Origin: Comamonadaceae bacterium | GTDB lineage: Bacteria; Pseudomonadota; Gammaproteobacteria; Burkholderiales; Burkholderiaceae_C | DNA: 47,077 nt | Assembly: GCA_027486495.1 (NCBI GenBank) | Contig: JAIXOZ010000108.1 | Location: 1-47,077, forward strand | Reading direction: 5' to 3' | Shown: positions 36,703 through 46,297 of the stretch, in pieces | Position numbering within the stretch: the first letter of the stretch is position 1 | How the letters are laid out: each line of letters opens with the position of its first letter | Notes under the pieces: generated by a model | The model's database searches: none | What the model saw: the letters and a program-made list of their open reading frames with translations, nothing else | Told to the model about the DNA's origin: nothing | Position numbers and translations under genes: made by a program

Positions 36703-39570
36703 TCACTTGGTCAGCACGAAGCCTTTGAGTTTGGAAAATGCCGCCTCAATCAGCGCCTTTTGCTGGTCCTGGTGCAGGTGCGAATAACCCACCGCTGGAG
36801 AAGCGGAGGCGGCGCGACCGGCATAACCGAGCTTTTGACCACTTTGCATGTTTTCGTGGATGTTGTGCTGGATGAAGAACCAGGCACCTTGGTTTTGCGG
36901 CTCGTCTTGGCACCACACAATGTCGGTGGCATTGGGGTACTTTTTCAGCTCGGCCGCAAAGGCCTTGTGCGGGAAGGGGTAGAGCTGCTCCACACGGATG
37001 ATGGCCACGTCGTCGGCGCCCTTGGCTTCGCGGTGCTTGACCAGGTCGTAGTACACCTTGCCCGAGCACGCCACCACGCGCTTGACCTTGTCGGCCTTGA
37101 GCGTTTTGTTCTCAGGGATCACGGTCTGGAAGCTGCCATGGGTGAACTCGGACACGGGCGAGGTTGCGTCCTTGTTGCGCAGCAGCGACTTGGGCGTGAA
37201 GATGACCAAAGGCTTGCGCAGGTTGCGCACCATCTGGCGACGCAGCACATGGAAAATCTGGCTGGCCGTGGTGGGCTGTACCAGTTGCATGTTGGTGTCG
37301 GCCGCCAACTGCATGAAACGCTCCACGCGGGCAGAGCTGTGCTCCGGGCCCTGGCCTTCGTAGCCATGGGGCAGCATCAAGGTGATGCCGTTGACACGGC
37401 CCCACTTGACTTCGCCCGAGGCGATGAACTGGTCGATCACCACCTGTGCGCCGTTTGCAAAGTCACCGAACTGGGCCTCCCAGATCACCAAGGTGTTGGG
37501 GTCATTGGAGGCGTAGCCGTATTCAAAGGCCAGCACCGCTTCTTCAGACAGGATCGAGTCGATGACCACAAACGGTGCCTGCTTGTCAGAGACGTTTTGC
37601 AGGGCCACGTAAGTGCCTGTGTCCCACTTTTCGCGCTTTTGGTCGTGAATGACGGCGTGGCGGTGTGTGAACGTGCCACGGCCACAGTCTTCGCCCGACA
37701 GTCGCACCGGATAGCCACTGGCCACCAGGGACGCGAAGGCCATGTGCTCGCCCATGCCCCAGTCCACCGGAATGTCGCCACGGCCCATGGCCGCGCGGTC
37801 GTCATAAACCTTTTTGACCAATTGGTGCGGTGTGACTGAATCAGGGATGGTGGTGATTTTTTCGGCCAAACGCTTCCACTCGGCCAAGGGAAGAGCTGTG
37901 TCGCCTGCGTCTGTCCACTTCTTGCCCAGGAACGGCGACCAGTCCACCGTGAACTTGGTCTTGAAGTTGGTCAACACGGGGTCGGTCGTGTTCTTGCCAG
38001 CGTCCAGAGCGGCACGGTAGGCCTTGGCCATTTCCTCGCCCAGGTTGTCACCCAAGCCTTGAGCAGACAGCTTGTCGGCAAACAATTTGCGCGTGCCGGG
38101 GTGAGCGGCAATCTTTTTGTACATCAGCGGCTGGGTCAGCGCAGGGGTGTCCTGCTCGTTGTGGCCCAGCTTGCGGAAGCAGACCACGTCCAGCACCACG
38201 TCCTTGCGGAAGGTCATGCGGTATTCAAGGGCCAGTTGCGCAGCCATGACCACCGCTTCTGGATCGTCGCCGTTGACGTGCAGCACCGGGGCTTCGACCA
38301 TCTTGACGATGTCGGTGCAGAACACGCTCGAGCGCATGTCGCGCGGGTCAGAGGTGGTGAAGCCAATCTGGTTATTGATGATGATGTGCACCGTGCCGCC
38401 GGTGGAGTAACCACGGGTTTGCGCCAGGGCAAAGGTTTCCTGGTTCACACCTTGGCCACCAAAAGCGGCGTCGCCATGCACCAGCACGGGCAGAACCTGT
38501 TTGCCATGCGGGTCATCGCGGCGGTCCATGCGGGCACGCACGGAGCCTTCGACCACAGGGTTCACAATTTCCAGGTGGGAGGGGTTGAAGGCCAGTGACA
38601 AGTGCACTGGGCCACCGGCCGTGCTCACGTCAGAGCTGAAACCCTGGTGGTACTTCACGTCACCAGCAGGCAATTCTTCTGGGGCGGTGTGGTCAAACTC
38701 GGCGAACAGGTCCGCAGGCAGCTTGCCCATGGTGTTGACCAGCACGTTCAAGCGTCCGCGGTGGGCCATGCCGATCACGACTTCCTGCACGCCTTGCGCG
38801 CCAGCCGACTGGATCAGCTCGTCCATCGCGGCGATGAAGCTTTCGCCACCTTCGAGAGAAAAGCGCTTTTGGCCCACGTATTTGGTGTGCAGGTAACGCT
38901 CCAGACCTTCAGCAGCGGTCAGACGGTCAAGGATCTGTTTTTTCTTCTCGGCCGTGAAATTGGGCTTGCTGCGGATGCTTTCGAGCTTTTGTTGCCACCA
39001 GCGCTTTTCAGCCTGATCGGTGGTGTACATGTACTCGGCCCCAATCGTGCCGCAATAGGTCTCGCGCAGCGCATTGAGCAACTCGCGCAAGGACATGCGG
39101 TTCTTGCCGAAGAAGGTGTTGCTGGTGTCGAACACGGTTTCTTGGTCAGCATCGGTGAAGCCGAAGAAAGCGGGATCGAGGTCAGGGATATTGGGGCGCT
39201 CGGTGCGCTTCAAGGGGTCCAGATCGGCCCAGCGCTGGCCCACGTTGCGGTAGGCGGCAATCAGCTGTTGTGCAGCGGTACGCTTGCGGCCCATCTCGAC
39301 ATCGGCGCTGGCCATGACAACTTTGGTGCCGCCGGACTTGGCGCGCTCGGCAAAAGCGTTGATGACGGGCAGGTGAGGAACGTCTTTGGCGTTGGTGCCG
39401 TCAACGGCGGGGACGTGCTGGAGGGCGTCGAAATAGTCGCGCCAGGAATCAGGAACGCTTCCGGGGTTGGCCAGGTAGTTTTCGTACATCTCTTCGACGT
39501 ACGGGGCGTTACCGCCGAACAAGTAGGTGTTGCCTTGATAGGCAGCGTAGACGGAATTAGTCTCGCTCAT
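36703..39570 (-). CDS. odhA: 2-oxoglutarate dehydrogenase E1
   Basis: A 955-residue thiamine-diphosphate enzyme that decarboxylates 2-oxoglutarate in the TCA cycle and loads the succinyl group on lipoyl-E2. Recognisable parts are the N-terminal [20 protein letters not shown] peptide thought to contact E2, the active-site [17 protein letters not shown] block, the ThDP/Mg region [19 protein letters not shown], and C-terminal [19 protein letters not shown]. Length is normal (E. coli SucA 933). The start has GGAGG about ten bases upstream. It is the first gene of odhA-odhB-lpdA, with a 227-bp leader region bounded by the prpE terminator. Confidence 0.96.
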   Translation of the reverse strand: MSETNSVYAAYQGNTYLFGGNAPYVEEMYENYLANPGSVPDSWRDYFDALQHVPAVDGTNAKDVPHLPVINAFAERAKSGGTKVVMASADVEMGRKRTAAQQLIAAYRNVGQRWADLDPLKRTERPNIPDLDPAFFGFTDADQETVFDTSNTFFGKNRMSLRELLNALRETYCGTIGAEYMYTTDQAEKRWWQQKLESIRSKPNFTAEKKKQILDRLTAAEGLERYLHTKYVGQKRFSLEGGESFIAAMDELIQSAGAQGVQEVVIGMAHRGRLNVLVNTMGKLPADLFAEFDHTAPEELPAGDVKYHQGFSSDVSTAGGPVHLSLAFNPSHLEIVNPVVEGSVRARMDRRDDPHGKQVLPVLVHGDAAFGGQGVNQETFALAQTRGYSTGGTVHIIINNQIGFTTSDPRDMRSSVFCTDIVKMVEAPVLHVNGDDPEAVVMAAQLALEYRMTFRKDVVLDVVCFRKLGHNEQDTPALTQPLMYKKIAAHPGTRKLFADKLSAQGLGDNLGEEMAKAYRAALDAGKNTTDPVLTNFKTKFTVDWSPFLGKKWTDAGDTALPLAEWKRLAEKITTIPDSVTPHQLVKKVYDDRAAMGRGDIPVDWGMGEHMAFASLVASGYPVRLSGEDCGRGTFTHRHAVIHDQKREKWDTGTYVALQNVSDKQAPFVVIDSILSEEAVLAFEYGYASNDPNTLVIWEAQFGDFANGAQVVIDQFIASGEVKWGRVNGITLMLPHGYEGQGPEHSSARVERFMQLAADTNMQLVQPTTASQIFHVLRRQMVRNLRKPLVIFTPKSLLRNKDATSPVSEFTHGSFQTVIPENKTLKADKVKRVVACSGKVYYDLVKHREAKGADDVAIIRVEQLYPFPHKAFAAELKKYPNATDIVWCQDEPQNQGAWFFIQHNIHENMQSGQKLGYAGRAASASPAVGYSHLHQDQQKALIEAAFSKLKGFVLTK

Positions 39571-39757
39571 ATTTCGCTGACCTCCGTTTCCCTCTGGGAA
39601 ACATAAGTTGGTTGATTTTTACCTTCCGCGACACGGCTGAACCGATTGGCGGATGCGACTGTGGCATAGGAAGGGCCTGAGTACAGCGTGCATTGTGCCA
39701 TGGCTTGTCCAATGAGTAACTTACAGACAGTGGGAGAAGCACAAAGAGCACAAAAAA

Positions 39758-39779
39758 AGACCCCGACGAAGCGGGGTCT
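39758..39779 (-). terminator. prpE: Intrinsic terminator after prpE
   Basis: AGACCCCG (39758-39765) and CGGGGTCT (39772-39779) form a perfect 8-bp stem with a 6-base loop; the minus strand continues into a run of seven T. It lies 19 bp past the prpE stop and insulates odhA from it. The rest of the 39571-39757 gap shows no gene or clear promoter box to me. Confidence 0.85.
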
Positions 39780-39797
39780 GTGACATGGCGGAAGGGA

Positions 39798-41696
39798 TCA
39801 GCCCTTGATCTGGTCCACGATCTGCTGCAAAGCGGCGGGATCGTCCATGGTGGTCAAATCACCCGGATCGCGCCCCTCGGCCACGGCCTGAATGGCGCGG
39901 CGCAGCAGCTTGCCGCTGCGGGTCTTGGGCAGAGCCGAGACAAAGAACACCCGCGACGGACGGGCCACAGCGCCCAGCTGGCTGTCCACCACCTTCATGA
40001 CTTCGCCTTCGAGCTTGAGGCGCGCGGCCGCATCGGTCAGGCCCGAAGTGTCCTTGGCAATGGCAAACGCCATGGCCACCTGTCCTTTGAGTGGGTCGGC
40101 CACACCGACCACAGCCACTTCGGCGATGTTGGGGTGGCTGGAAATGCTTTCCTCGATCTCGCGGGTGCCCAGGCGATGACCGGCCACGTTGATGACATCG
40201 TCGGTGCGGCCCAGAATGAAGTAGTAGCCGTCTTCGTCACGCACCGCCCAGTCGAAGGTGCTGTAAACCAGCTTGTTGGGCACGGTTTTCCAATAGGTCT
40301 TGACGAAGCGCTCGTCGTCGCCCCAAATGGTTTGCAGGTTACCAGGAGGCAGTGGGCCCTCGATGGTCAACACGCCCTTCTGGTTAGCGCCTGTCAACTC
40401 CTCACCGGTCTGGTCGTCCACCAGCTTGACGTTGTAGCCGTAAATCGCCTTGCCGGGCGAGCCGAACTTGCTGGGCGCTTTTTCCACGCCGTTGCAAATG
40501 CTCAGAATCGGCCAACCGGTCTCGGTCTGCCAGTAGTTGTCGATGATGGCTTTGCCGTTAAGGCCTTCAGAAATCCACTTGGCGGTGGGCTCGTCCAAGG
40601 GCTCGCCGGCCAGGAACAGGGCCTGCAGGCTCGACAGGTCGTACTTGGTCAGCAGCGCAGGGTCCTGTTTTTTGAGCACACGAATCGCTGTGGGCGCGCT
40701 GAACATGACCTGGACTTTGTACTTCTCGACCAGGCTCCACCAGATGCCGCCGTCGGGGCGAACCGGCAGGCCTTCGTAAAGAATGGTGGCCATGCCGCCG
40801 ATCAGCGGACCGTAGATGATGTAACTGTGGCCCACCACCCAGCCGATGTCGCTGGTGCAGAAGAATGTGCCGCCGGGCTTGCCCTCAAAAACGTTGGGCA
40901 TGCTGGCGGCCAGGGCCACGGTGTAGCCCCCGGTGTCGCGCTGCACGCCTTTGGGCTTGCCGGTGGTGCCCGAGGTGTAGAGGGTGTAACTGGGGTGGGT
41001 GGATTCGACCCATACGCAAGGCACCACGGCTTCCATGTGCTTGGCACGCTCGGTGGCGAAGTCCACATCGCGGCCTGCCACGGGTGTGAAAGGGGCCAGA
41101 TGTCGGTTCACCATGACCACCTTGGCAGGCTTGTGGGCCGACAGCGCAATGGCTTCGTCGAGCAATGGTTTGTAAGGCACCACCTTGCCACCACGCGAAC
41201 CGGCGTCTGCGCTGATGATGACTTTGGGCGAGGCATCTTCGATGCGGGTGGCCAGCGAGTGCGAAGCAAAACCGCCAAACACCACCGAGTGGATAGCCCC
41301 CAGGCGCACGCAGGCGAGCATCGCAAAAGCGGCCTCGGCGATCATGGGCATGTAAATCAGCACGCGATCGCCCTTGACCACGCCCAGGTCTTGCATGACG
41401 GCAGCCATGCGCTGCACTTCGGCGTGCAGCTCACGGAAGGTGTAGGTTTTTTCGGTGTCGGTTTCGGTCGACACAAAGATCAAAGCAGGCTGATCAGCGC
41501 GCTCAGCCAGGTGGCGGTCTACCGCGTTGTGGCACAGGTTGGTCTCGCCACCCACGAACCACTTGGCAAACGGTGGGTTGCTGTAATCACAAATTTGCTG
41601 AGGTGGAACTTTCCAGTCCACCAGTTTGGCCTGCTCGGCCCAAAAAGCGTCGCGGTCATTGATCGACCGGGCGTGAAATTCTGCGAAATTGCCCAT
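39798..41696 (-). CDS. prpE: Propionyl-CoA synthetase (propionate-CoA ligase)
   Basis: A 632-residue acyl-CoA synthetase of the acetyl/propionyl-CoA group. The AMP-binding loop is YTSGTTGKPKGVQRDTGGY, adenylate motifs are NYWQTETGWPI and GRTDDVINVAGHRLGTREIE, and the catalytic lysine, also the usual acetylation site, is in LPKTRSGKLLRR. The opening HARSINDRDAFWAEQAKLVD and SNPPFAKWFVGG, and the ending EGRDPGDLTTMDDPAALQQI, closely resemble E. coli PrpE and not Acs. It activates propionate to propionyl-CoA. The ATG at 41696 has an AGGAG site. Other prp genes (prpB, prpC) are not nearby. Confidence 0.93.
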   Translation of the reverse strand: MGNFAEFHARSINDRDAFWAEQAKLVDWKVPPQQICDYSNPPFAKWFVGGETNLCHNAVDRHLAERADQPALIFVSTETDTEKTYTFRELHAEVQRMAAVMQDLGVVKGDRVLIYMPMIAEAAFAMLACVRLGAIHSVVFGGFASHSLATRIEDASPKVIISADAGSRGGKVVPYKPLLDEAIALSAHKPAKVVMVNRHLAPFTPVAGRDVDFATERAKHMEAVVPCVWVESTHPSYTLYTSGTTGKPKGVQRDTGGYTVALAASMPNVFEGKPGGTFFCTSDIGWVVGHSYIIYGPLIGGMATILYEGLPVRPDGGIWWSLVEKYKVQVMFSAPTAIRVLKKQDPALLTKYDLSSLQALFLAGEPLDEPTAKWISEGLNGKAIIDNYWQTETGWPILSICNGVEKAPSKFGSPGKAIYGYNVKLVDDQTGEELTGANQKGVLTIEGPLPPGNLQTIWGDDERFVKTYWKTVPNKLVYSTFDWAVRDEDGYYFILGRTDDVINVAGHRLGTREIEESISSHPNIAEVAVVGVADPLKGQVAMAFAIAKDTSGLTDAAARLKLEGEVMKVVDSQLGAVARPSRVFFVSALPKTRSGKLLRRAIQAVAEGRDPGDLTTMDDPAALQQIVDQIKG

Positions 41697-41771
41697 GAAT
41701 GTCTCCTGAAAACCCACCAAGTTGAAACCAAGGAAGGGGGAAATGGTCACGCATCGCCCTGCACTTCTGAA

Positions 41772-41799
41772 TTCATAATTATGGCCAAACGACTTGCAA
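41772..41799 (-). promoter_or_regulatory. prpE: Candidate prpE promoter overlapping a palindrome
   Basis: On the minus strand TTGCAA (41799-41794) and TATGAA (41777-41772) are 16 bases apart and match the sigma-70 boxes at four of six positions each. A perfect 10-bp palindrome, CATAATTATG (41774-41783), overlaps the -10 box and could be an operator. The leader would be about 70 bases. Confidence 0.35.
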
Positions 41800-41837
41800 C
41801 AAGCTGACTCAACCTGAGGCAAAAAAAGCGGATCAGC

Positions 41838-41861
41838 GCGAGCGCCCAATACCCCGCTCGC
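41838..41861 (-). terminator. Possible terminator hairpin after the isochorismatase-like gene
   Basis: GCGAGCG (41838-41844) pairs with CGCTCGC (41855-41861) across a 10-base loop, ten bases past the stop. A run of seven T follows on the minus strand but only after a further ten bases, so the geometry is not canonical. Confidence 0.35.
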
Positions 41862-41870
41862 AGGGCCCGG

Positions 41871-42482
41871 TCACTTGAACAAGCTTTGCAGCAACTTGAA
41901 GTCGGGATGCTCAGCCGAGCGAATCCACTCAAAAGCCACCATCTCGGCAGTCACCAACTCAGCCCCAGCCCCAGCCAATCGGTCATAGGCCGCATCGCGG
42001 TTGCGTTCTGTACGCGAACTGCAGGCGTCGGTCACCACCCACACCTCGAACTCGTCTTCCAGCAAATCCAAAGCCGTCTGCATCAAACAAATGTGCGCCT
42101 CGCAGCCTGCCAGCACGATGGCCTTGCGCGGCTCGGTCCCAGGCTGGGGTTTTTGCAAATGACGCGGCAAGCTGCGGGCATTGCCGCGCGGGGCCTGAAC
42201 GGGCTCAGGCTGCAGCCATTCGCCCAGACCCTCCTCCACCGCGCTGAACTGCATTTTGGCCAGCACTTGGCGGCAATGCAGGCGGATTTCGGGCGGCATT
42301 TCGCCCAAACGCGAAGGATTTTGCTCCGTGCCCCAAGTGGGCACCTCCAAAGCTTGAGCCAAAGTGGCCAAGCGGGCAGCATTGGCCCACACCGCATCCG
42401 CGTCCAACATGGCGGGCTTCAGCCGGGCCTGGAAATCCACCAGCACCAATTGGCTTTCATCTGCATCGATCAACATGTTCAA
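41871..42482 (-). CDS. Isochorismatase-family cysteine hydrolase
   Basis: A 203-residue cytoplasmic hydrolase of the isochorismatase-like fold. The expected triad is visible: Asp in QLVLVDFQARL, Lys in VLAKMQFSAVEE, and the nucleophilic Cys in LAGCEAHICLMQTALDLL. The family covers nicotinamidases, isochorismatases and many amidases of unknown substrate, so no precise reaction can be given. It resembles the YcaC-like general hydrolases often annotated only by fold. The ATG at 42482 has an AGAGGA site. It precedes prpE on the same strand by 174 bp and is divergent from the NlpC/P60 peptidase gene. Confidence 0.87.
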   Translation of the reverse strand: MNMLIDADESQLVLVDFQARLKPAMLDADAVWANAARLATLAQALEVPTWGTEQNPSRLGEMPPEIRLHCRQVLAKMQFSAVEEGLGEWLQPEPVQAPRGNARSLPRHLQKPQPGTEPRKAIVLAGCEAHICLMQTALDLLEDEFEVWVVTDACSSRTERNRDAAYDRLAGAGAELVTAEMVAFEWIRSAEHPDFKLLQSLFK

Positions 42483-42623
42483 TCCTCTGAGTTACTGGGT
42501 CTGGATTGTCGCAGCAGCCTTGGTACCAGCCAACGTACAAAGTAGGCGTGGCCGTGATCAAGAAGCCTGACACCGTATAAGCCCCATCCTTTAAGCCAAA
42601 AATATCCGTTATGCTGGGGCGCT

Positions 42624-43187
42624 ATGCGTTGGATACTTTTTTTATCTCTGATGATGGCCCTGAACCTGCCGGCTTGGTCGTCCCCGACAGAGGAAGCACC
42701 GACAACGGGCTTGACCGAGCGTGGCTTGGTCTCGCAGATCAGCACCCAATTGGGCGCGGTCAAAGACAAGGCCAGCGACCAAGCTGCAGGCATGGTGGAG
42801 CAGGCCATGGGTTTACTGGGCGTACCCTACCGCCGGGGCGGCAACAACGAGAGCACAGGTTTTGATTGCAGTGGCTTCGTACGCCATCTGTACGAAAAGT
42901 CGGTCGGACAAATTCTGCCGCGTCGCGCCGTTGACCAAGCCCAGGCCACCGAGGTCATTGACCGCGATGAACTCAAGCCCGGCGATTTGGTGTTTTTCAA
43001 CACCATGCGCCGAGCCTTCAGCCATGTCGGCATTTACGTGGGTGATGGCAAATTCATCCACTCCCCGCGTGCGGGCAAAGTGGTCAACATCGAGGACATG
43101 CGCAGCGCTTATTGGCAAAAACGCTTCAACGGCGCGCGCCGCGTGCCCGTGAACGGCGACAATCCAAAAAATGAAAACACAAATTGA
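42624..43187 (+). CDS. NlpC/P60 (C40) family secreted peptidase
   Basis: A 187-residue exported cysteine peptidase. The signal peptide is RWILFLSLMMALNLPAWS. The catalytic domain starts near residue 55 (EQAMGLLGVPYRRGGNNEST) with Cys in GFDCSGFVRHLYE, His in FSHVGIYVGDGKFIHSPRAG, and the final polar residue of the triad also in that region. Such enzymes cut peptide bonds in peptidoglycan stems (D,L-endopeptidase type, like MepS) and act in cell-wall growth or turnover. There is no lipobox. It overlaps the following VOC gene by 17 bp, which suggests cotranscription though the functions look unrelated. Confidence 0.9.
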   Translation: MRWILFLSLMMALNLPAWSSPTEEAPTTGLTERGLVSQISTQLGAVKDKASDQAAGMVEQAMGLLGVPYRRGGNNESTGFDCSGFVRHLYEKSVGQILPRRAVDQAQATEVIDRDELKPGDLVFFNTMRRAFSHVGIYVGDGKFIHSPRAGKVVNIEDMRSAYWQKRFNGARRVPVNGDNPKNENTN

Positions 43188-43878
43188 TCACCTCGTGGTG
43201 ATGGCCGCATCGCTGGACGATGGCGTGCAATGGTGCGAAGACACCTTGGGCATCACCCCCGGCCCCGGTGGCGAGCATGAAAAATACGGCACCCACAACC
43301 GCCTGTTCAAAATTGCCTCGCCCGAATTTCCGCTGGCCTACTTCGAAATCATCGCCATCAATCCGGCGGCCGTGATCCCCAAGCGCGCTCAGGTCACGCG
43401 CTGGTTCGACATGGACGACCCCGCATTGCAAAAAGCCGTGGCACAAGGCCCCCGGCTTGTCCACTTTGTCAGCAGCACCGAAGACGTCAAGGCCGCTCGC
43501 CATCTGCTGCGCACCCAAGGCATCGAACGTGGCCAAGTGGTGCATGCCAGTCGCAAGTCGAGCAAAGGCACGCTCAACTGGCAAATCACCGTGCGCGAAG
43601 ATGGAGAGCGGCTCTTCAATGGCTGCTTGCCCACCCTGATCCAGTGGGGCAAGCCGGAGGCCACCGAGCCACTGCGCCTGCACCCACGCAACAGCCTGCC
43701 CCGATCAGGGGTTACGCTGCAAAGCCTGACAGTGAGTCACCCCAGCGGTGCCAAACTGCAAGCTGCCTTTGATGCCATCGGTTTGACGGGCATCGCCATC
43801 GAAACCGGCCCTGCCAACTTGGTGGCCAGCCTGCAAACGCCCAAGGGCTTGGTCCAGCTGCAAAGTCTGGGGATTTAA
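43171..43878 (+). CDS. VOC-family (glyoxalase-like domain) protein
   Basis: A 235-residue cytoplasmic protein. The opening IDHLVVMAASLDDGVQWCED and TLGITPGPGGEHEKYGTHN are typical of the Glyoxalase_3 type of vicinal-oxygen-chelate fold: the first His and a later Glu (AYFEIIAINP) would be metal ligands. No substrate can be assigned. It begins inside the 3' end of the peptidase gene. Its TAA stop at 43876-43878 overlaps the TAA of the convergent MFS gene within one TTAA, so the two ends share three bases. Confidence 0.82.
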   Translation: MKTQIDHLVVMAASLDDGVQWCEDTLGITPGPGGEHEKYGTHNRLFKIASPEFPLAYFEIIAINPAAVIPKRAQVTRWFDMDDPALQKAVAQGPRLVHFVSSTEDVKAARHLLRTQGIERGQVVHASRKSSKGTLNWQITVREDGERLFNGCLPTLIQWGKPEATEPLRLHPRNSLPRSGVTLQSLTVSHPSGAKLQAAFDAIGLTGIAIETGPANLVASLQTPKGLVQLQSLGI

Positions 43879-45050
43879 GTCTCTTTGGGCAATGCCAAGA
43901 GCAGCGCCATGCCCACCAGCATCACAACAGCCGTCAACCACAAAGCCCCTTTGAAACTGCCCGTGGCCTGCGCCATGGCCCCGGCCACGACGGGCGCGAT
44001 CATTTGCGCTGCGCCGTAGCTCAGGGTCAAACGCGCCATGGCCTTGCCCGGGTTGTGCGGCGCACGCCGCCCCACCAGCGCTAGCGTCAGGCTCACGATG
44101 CCGATGAAAGTCGCGCCATAACCCACCGCACCGATCAGCGCAGCGGCCAGTGAACCCGACAACGCCGGCAGCACGATGGACACCGTCTGCAAACCAAAAG
44201 CCAGCAACAAAGCCCGGATGTCGCCCAGCTTTCGGGCCACACGGTCCCACAAGAACACAGCCGGCATGGCGGCCAGCCCCACCAGCGCCCAAGCCAAAGC
44301 GCCCTGCCCGGCCAAAGCCGGTTCGCGCTCCACAATGGCCACAGTGAAGGTCGCGCTGATCACAAAACCCCAGCCCGCCGCAAAATAGCTCAGCGCCATG
44401 GTCGCCATCCAGCGGCGCGAGACCTGCGGCTGCGCCTGCGCGGTCGCTGCTGCGGTGGGAACGGGCGGCACCGGCGGACGCCAGAGCCAGGCCGGCACAA
44501 AAAACACCAGCCCCAAGGCGGCAAAAGCCAGCCATTGGTCAGACCACAGCGTCCAGATGTCCGACAAGACCCAAGCGCCCAGCGCCGACACCACAATGCC
44601 CAGCCCCAGACCAATGAACAGCACACCCAACTCGGGCCTGCGGCCTTGACGCATCAACCAGCCCAGCACCAAACCCGAGCCCAGCAACATGCCGGTGGCC
44701 CCGCACAAACCGCCCAAAAAACGCCATAGCCCCCAGGCGGGCAGCCAACTCGACAGCGCCATGGCCGCCGTGGTGAGCAAGGCCATCCACAGGCCTGCAC
44801 TGTAAAAACGGTGACGCCAGCGCACATCGTCCATCCAGGCCGTGACCAGAGCCCCGGCGATGTAGCCCGCGTAATTGACCGCCGCCAGGCCCCCGGCGGC
44901 GGCATCGTTCAAACCGGTTTGCGCCTGCAGGGCGGGCAACAAGGGCGTGTAAGCGAAGCGGGCCAGGCCAATGGTCAGCACCAGGCCACAAATGCCCCCC
45001 AGCATGACTTGCCAAGCTTGCAGGGGACGGGTGATGGACGTATTGGGCAT
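43875..45050 (-). CDS. MFS transporter, YbfB/YjiJ family
   Basis: A 391-residue inner-membrane transporter with about twelve hydrophobic segments. The start VMLGGICGLVLTIGLARFAY and TPLLPALQ are the signature of the YbfB/YjiJ group of major facilitator proteins; a central loop (VPPVPTAAATAQAQPQVSRR) separates the two six-helix halves. The substrate of this group is unknown. The ATG at 45050 gives a standard N-terminus; a longer reading to 45128 adds a charged segment with no ribosome site. It converges with the VOC gene and is divergent from the Bug-protein gene across 193 bp that show no clear box. Confidence 0.85.
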   Translation of the reverse strand: MPNTSITRPLQAWQVMLGGICGLVLTIGLARFAYTPLLPALQAQTGLNDAAAGGLAAVNYAGYIAGALVTAWMDDVRWRHRFYSAGLWMALLTTAAMALSSWLPAWGLWRFLGGLCGATGMLLGSGLVLGWLMRQGRRPELGVLFIGLGLGIVVSALGAWVLSDIWTLWSDQWLAFAALGLVFFVPAWLWRPPVPPVPTAAATAQAQPQVSRRWMATMALSYFAAGWGFVISATFTVAIVEREPALAGQGALAWALVGLAAMPAVFLWDRVARKLGDIRALLLAFGLQTVSIVLPALSGSLAAALIGAVGYGATFIGIVSLTLALVGRRAPHNPGKAMARLTLSYGAAQMIAPVVAGAMAQATGSFKGALWLTAVVMLVGMALLLALPKET

Positions 45051-45243
45051 GTTCAGGCGGTAGGTCAGTTGTTGCCATTGTGGCCTGATGCCGAGCCGAT
45101 TCGAACAGCTTCCCAAACACACAAGCACTTGCGCCCGTTTGGAGCGTCACACAGATGACAGCCTAGGGCCAAGCGCAAAGGGTTTTCACCCTGCACAGCA
45201 CCGGCTGCGCGGCCTAAAGTGAAATCTTCCAAGGAGACCAACC

Positions 45244-46275
45244 ATGACCCACAAGCACTTCAGTCCTCGCGTCACCTCTACCCACTGCGAACTGGCTTCG
45301 CCTCTGAAGCGGCAGTTGGGGCGCAGCCTCAGCGTCTTGCTGCTGAGCCTGGGCGCCTTCAGTGCCACCAACGCGCTGGCCCAGGCCTTTCCCACCAAGC
45401 CCTTGCGCTTGGTGGTGACCTTTCCCTCGGGCGGTGCGCCCGACATCCTGGCCCGCCTGTTCAGCGAAAAAGCCCAGCTGGGCTTTCCGGTGGTGGTGGA
45501 CAACCGACCCGGCGCAGGCGGCAACATTGGCGCGGACAACGTGGCCAAGTCGCCTGGCGACGGCCACACCATCGTGATGGGCACTGTGGGCACGCACTCG
45601 ATCAACGGGGCTCTGTACGAAAAAATGCCCTACGACATGGTCAAGGACTTCAGCCCCATCTCGCTGATCGCCTCGGCCCCCAACTTGCTGGTGGTGAACA
45701 ACGCCCTGCCCGTCAAAAACGTGCCCGAGTTGATCGCTTACATGAAAGCCAACCCCAACAAGCTCTCGTTTGGCTCTCCCGGCATTGGCACCTCGGTGCA
45801 CGTCTCGGGCGAACTCTTCAAGTCGCTCACCGGCACCACCATGGAGCATGTGCCCTACAAGGGCCGTCAATTCGCCATCCCCGACCTGATCGGCGGCAGC
45901 ATCCAGGTCATGTTTGACAACATGCCTTCGGCATTGCCCATGGCCAAGGAAGGCAAGATTCGGGCTTTGGCACAAACCACCGCCACCCGCTCACCGGCCG
46001 CGCCCGATGTGCCCACCGTGGCCGAATCGGTGCCCGGCTTTGAAGCCACCACCTGGTTTGCCATGTTTGCCCCGGCCAATGTGCCCCGCCCGGTGATCGA
46101 CAAGCTCAACGCCGAGGTGCTGCGCGTGTTCAAACTGCCCGATTTGCAAGAACGCCTGAAAACCCTGGGCCTTGACCCGGTGCTGTCCAGCCCAGCCGAG
46201 CTGGCGCGCTACCAAGCCACCGAGATCACCAAATGGGCCAAGGTGGTGAAAGAGTCTGGCGCCAAGGCGCAGTGA
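45244..46275 (+). CDS. Bug/TctC-family periplasmic solute-binding protein
   Basis: A 343-residue periplasmic binding protein. The family pattern is clear: FPTKPLRLVVTFPSGGAPDI at the mature start, VVVDNRPGAGGNIGADNVAK, MPYDMVKDFSPISLIAS and the GSPGIGTSVHVSGELF loop. Such proteins bind small carboxylates and are very numerous in Burkholderiales, often without an adjacent tctAB membrane pair, as here. The signal peptide is unusual: ~25 polar residues (THKHFSPRVTSTHCELAS) precede the hydrophobic core, which ends at NALAQ. The start is nevertheless firm because AAGGAGA lies six bases upstream. It converges with the CaiB-like gene 22 bp away. Confidence 0.9.
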   Translation: MTHKHFSPRVTSTHCELASPLKRQLGRSLSVLLLSLGAFSATNALAQAFPTKPLRLVVTFPSGGAPDILARLFSEKAQLGFPVVVDNRPGAGGNIGADNVAKSPGDGHTIVMGTVGTHSINGALYEKMPYDMVKDFSPISLIASAPNLLVVNNALPVKNVPELIAYMKANPNKLSFGSPGIGTSVHVSGELFKSLTGTTMEHVPYKGRQFAIPDLIGGSIQVMFDNMPSALPMAKEGKIRALAQTTATRSPAAPDVPTVAESVPGFEATTWFAMFAPANVPRPVIDKLNAEVLRVFKLPDLQERLKTLGLDPVLSSPAELARYQATEITKWAKVVKESGAKAQ

Positions 46276-46297
46276 TGCTGCAACCCAGTCGCTGCGA

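Noticed and set aside
39780-41807. 675-codon open frame on the plus strand opposite prpE
   Set aside because: It is the mirror of a complete, highly conserved PrpE; its translation is His/Gln/Gly-rich with no domain, as expected for antisense frames in GC-rich DNA.
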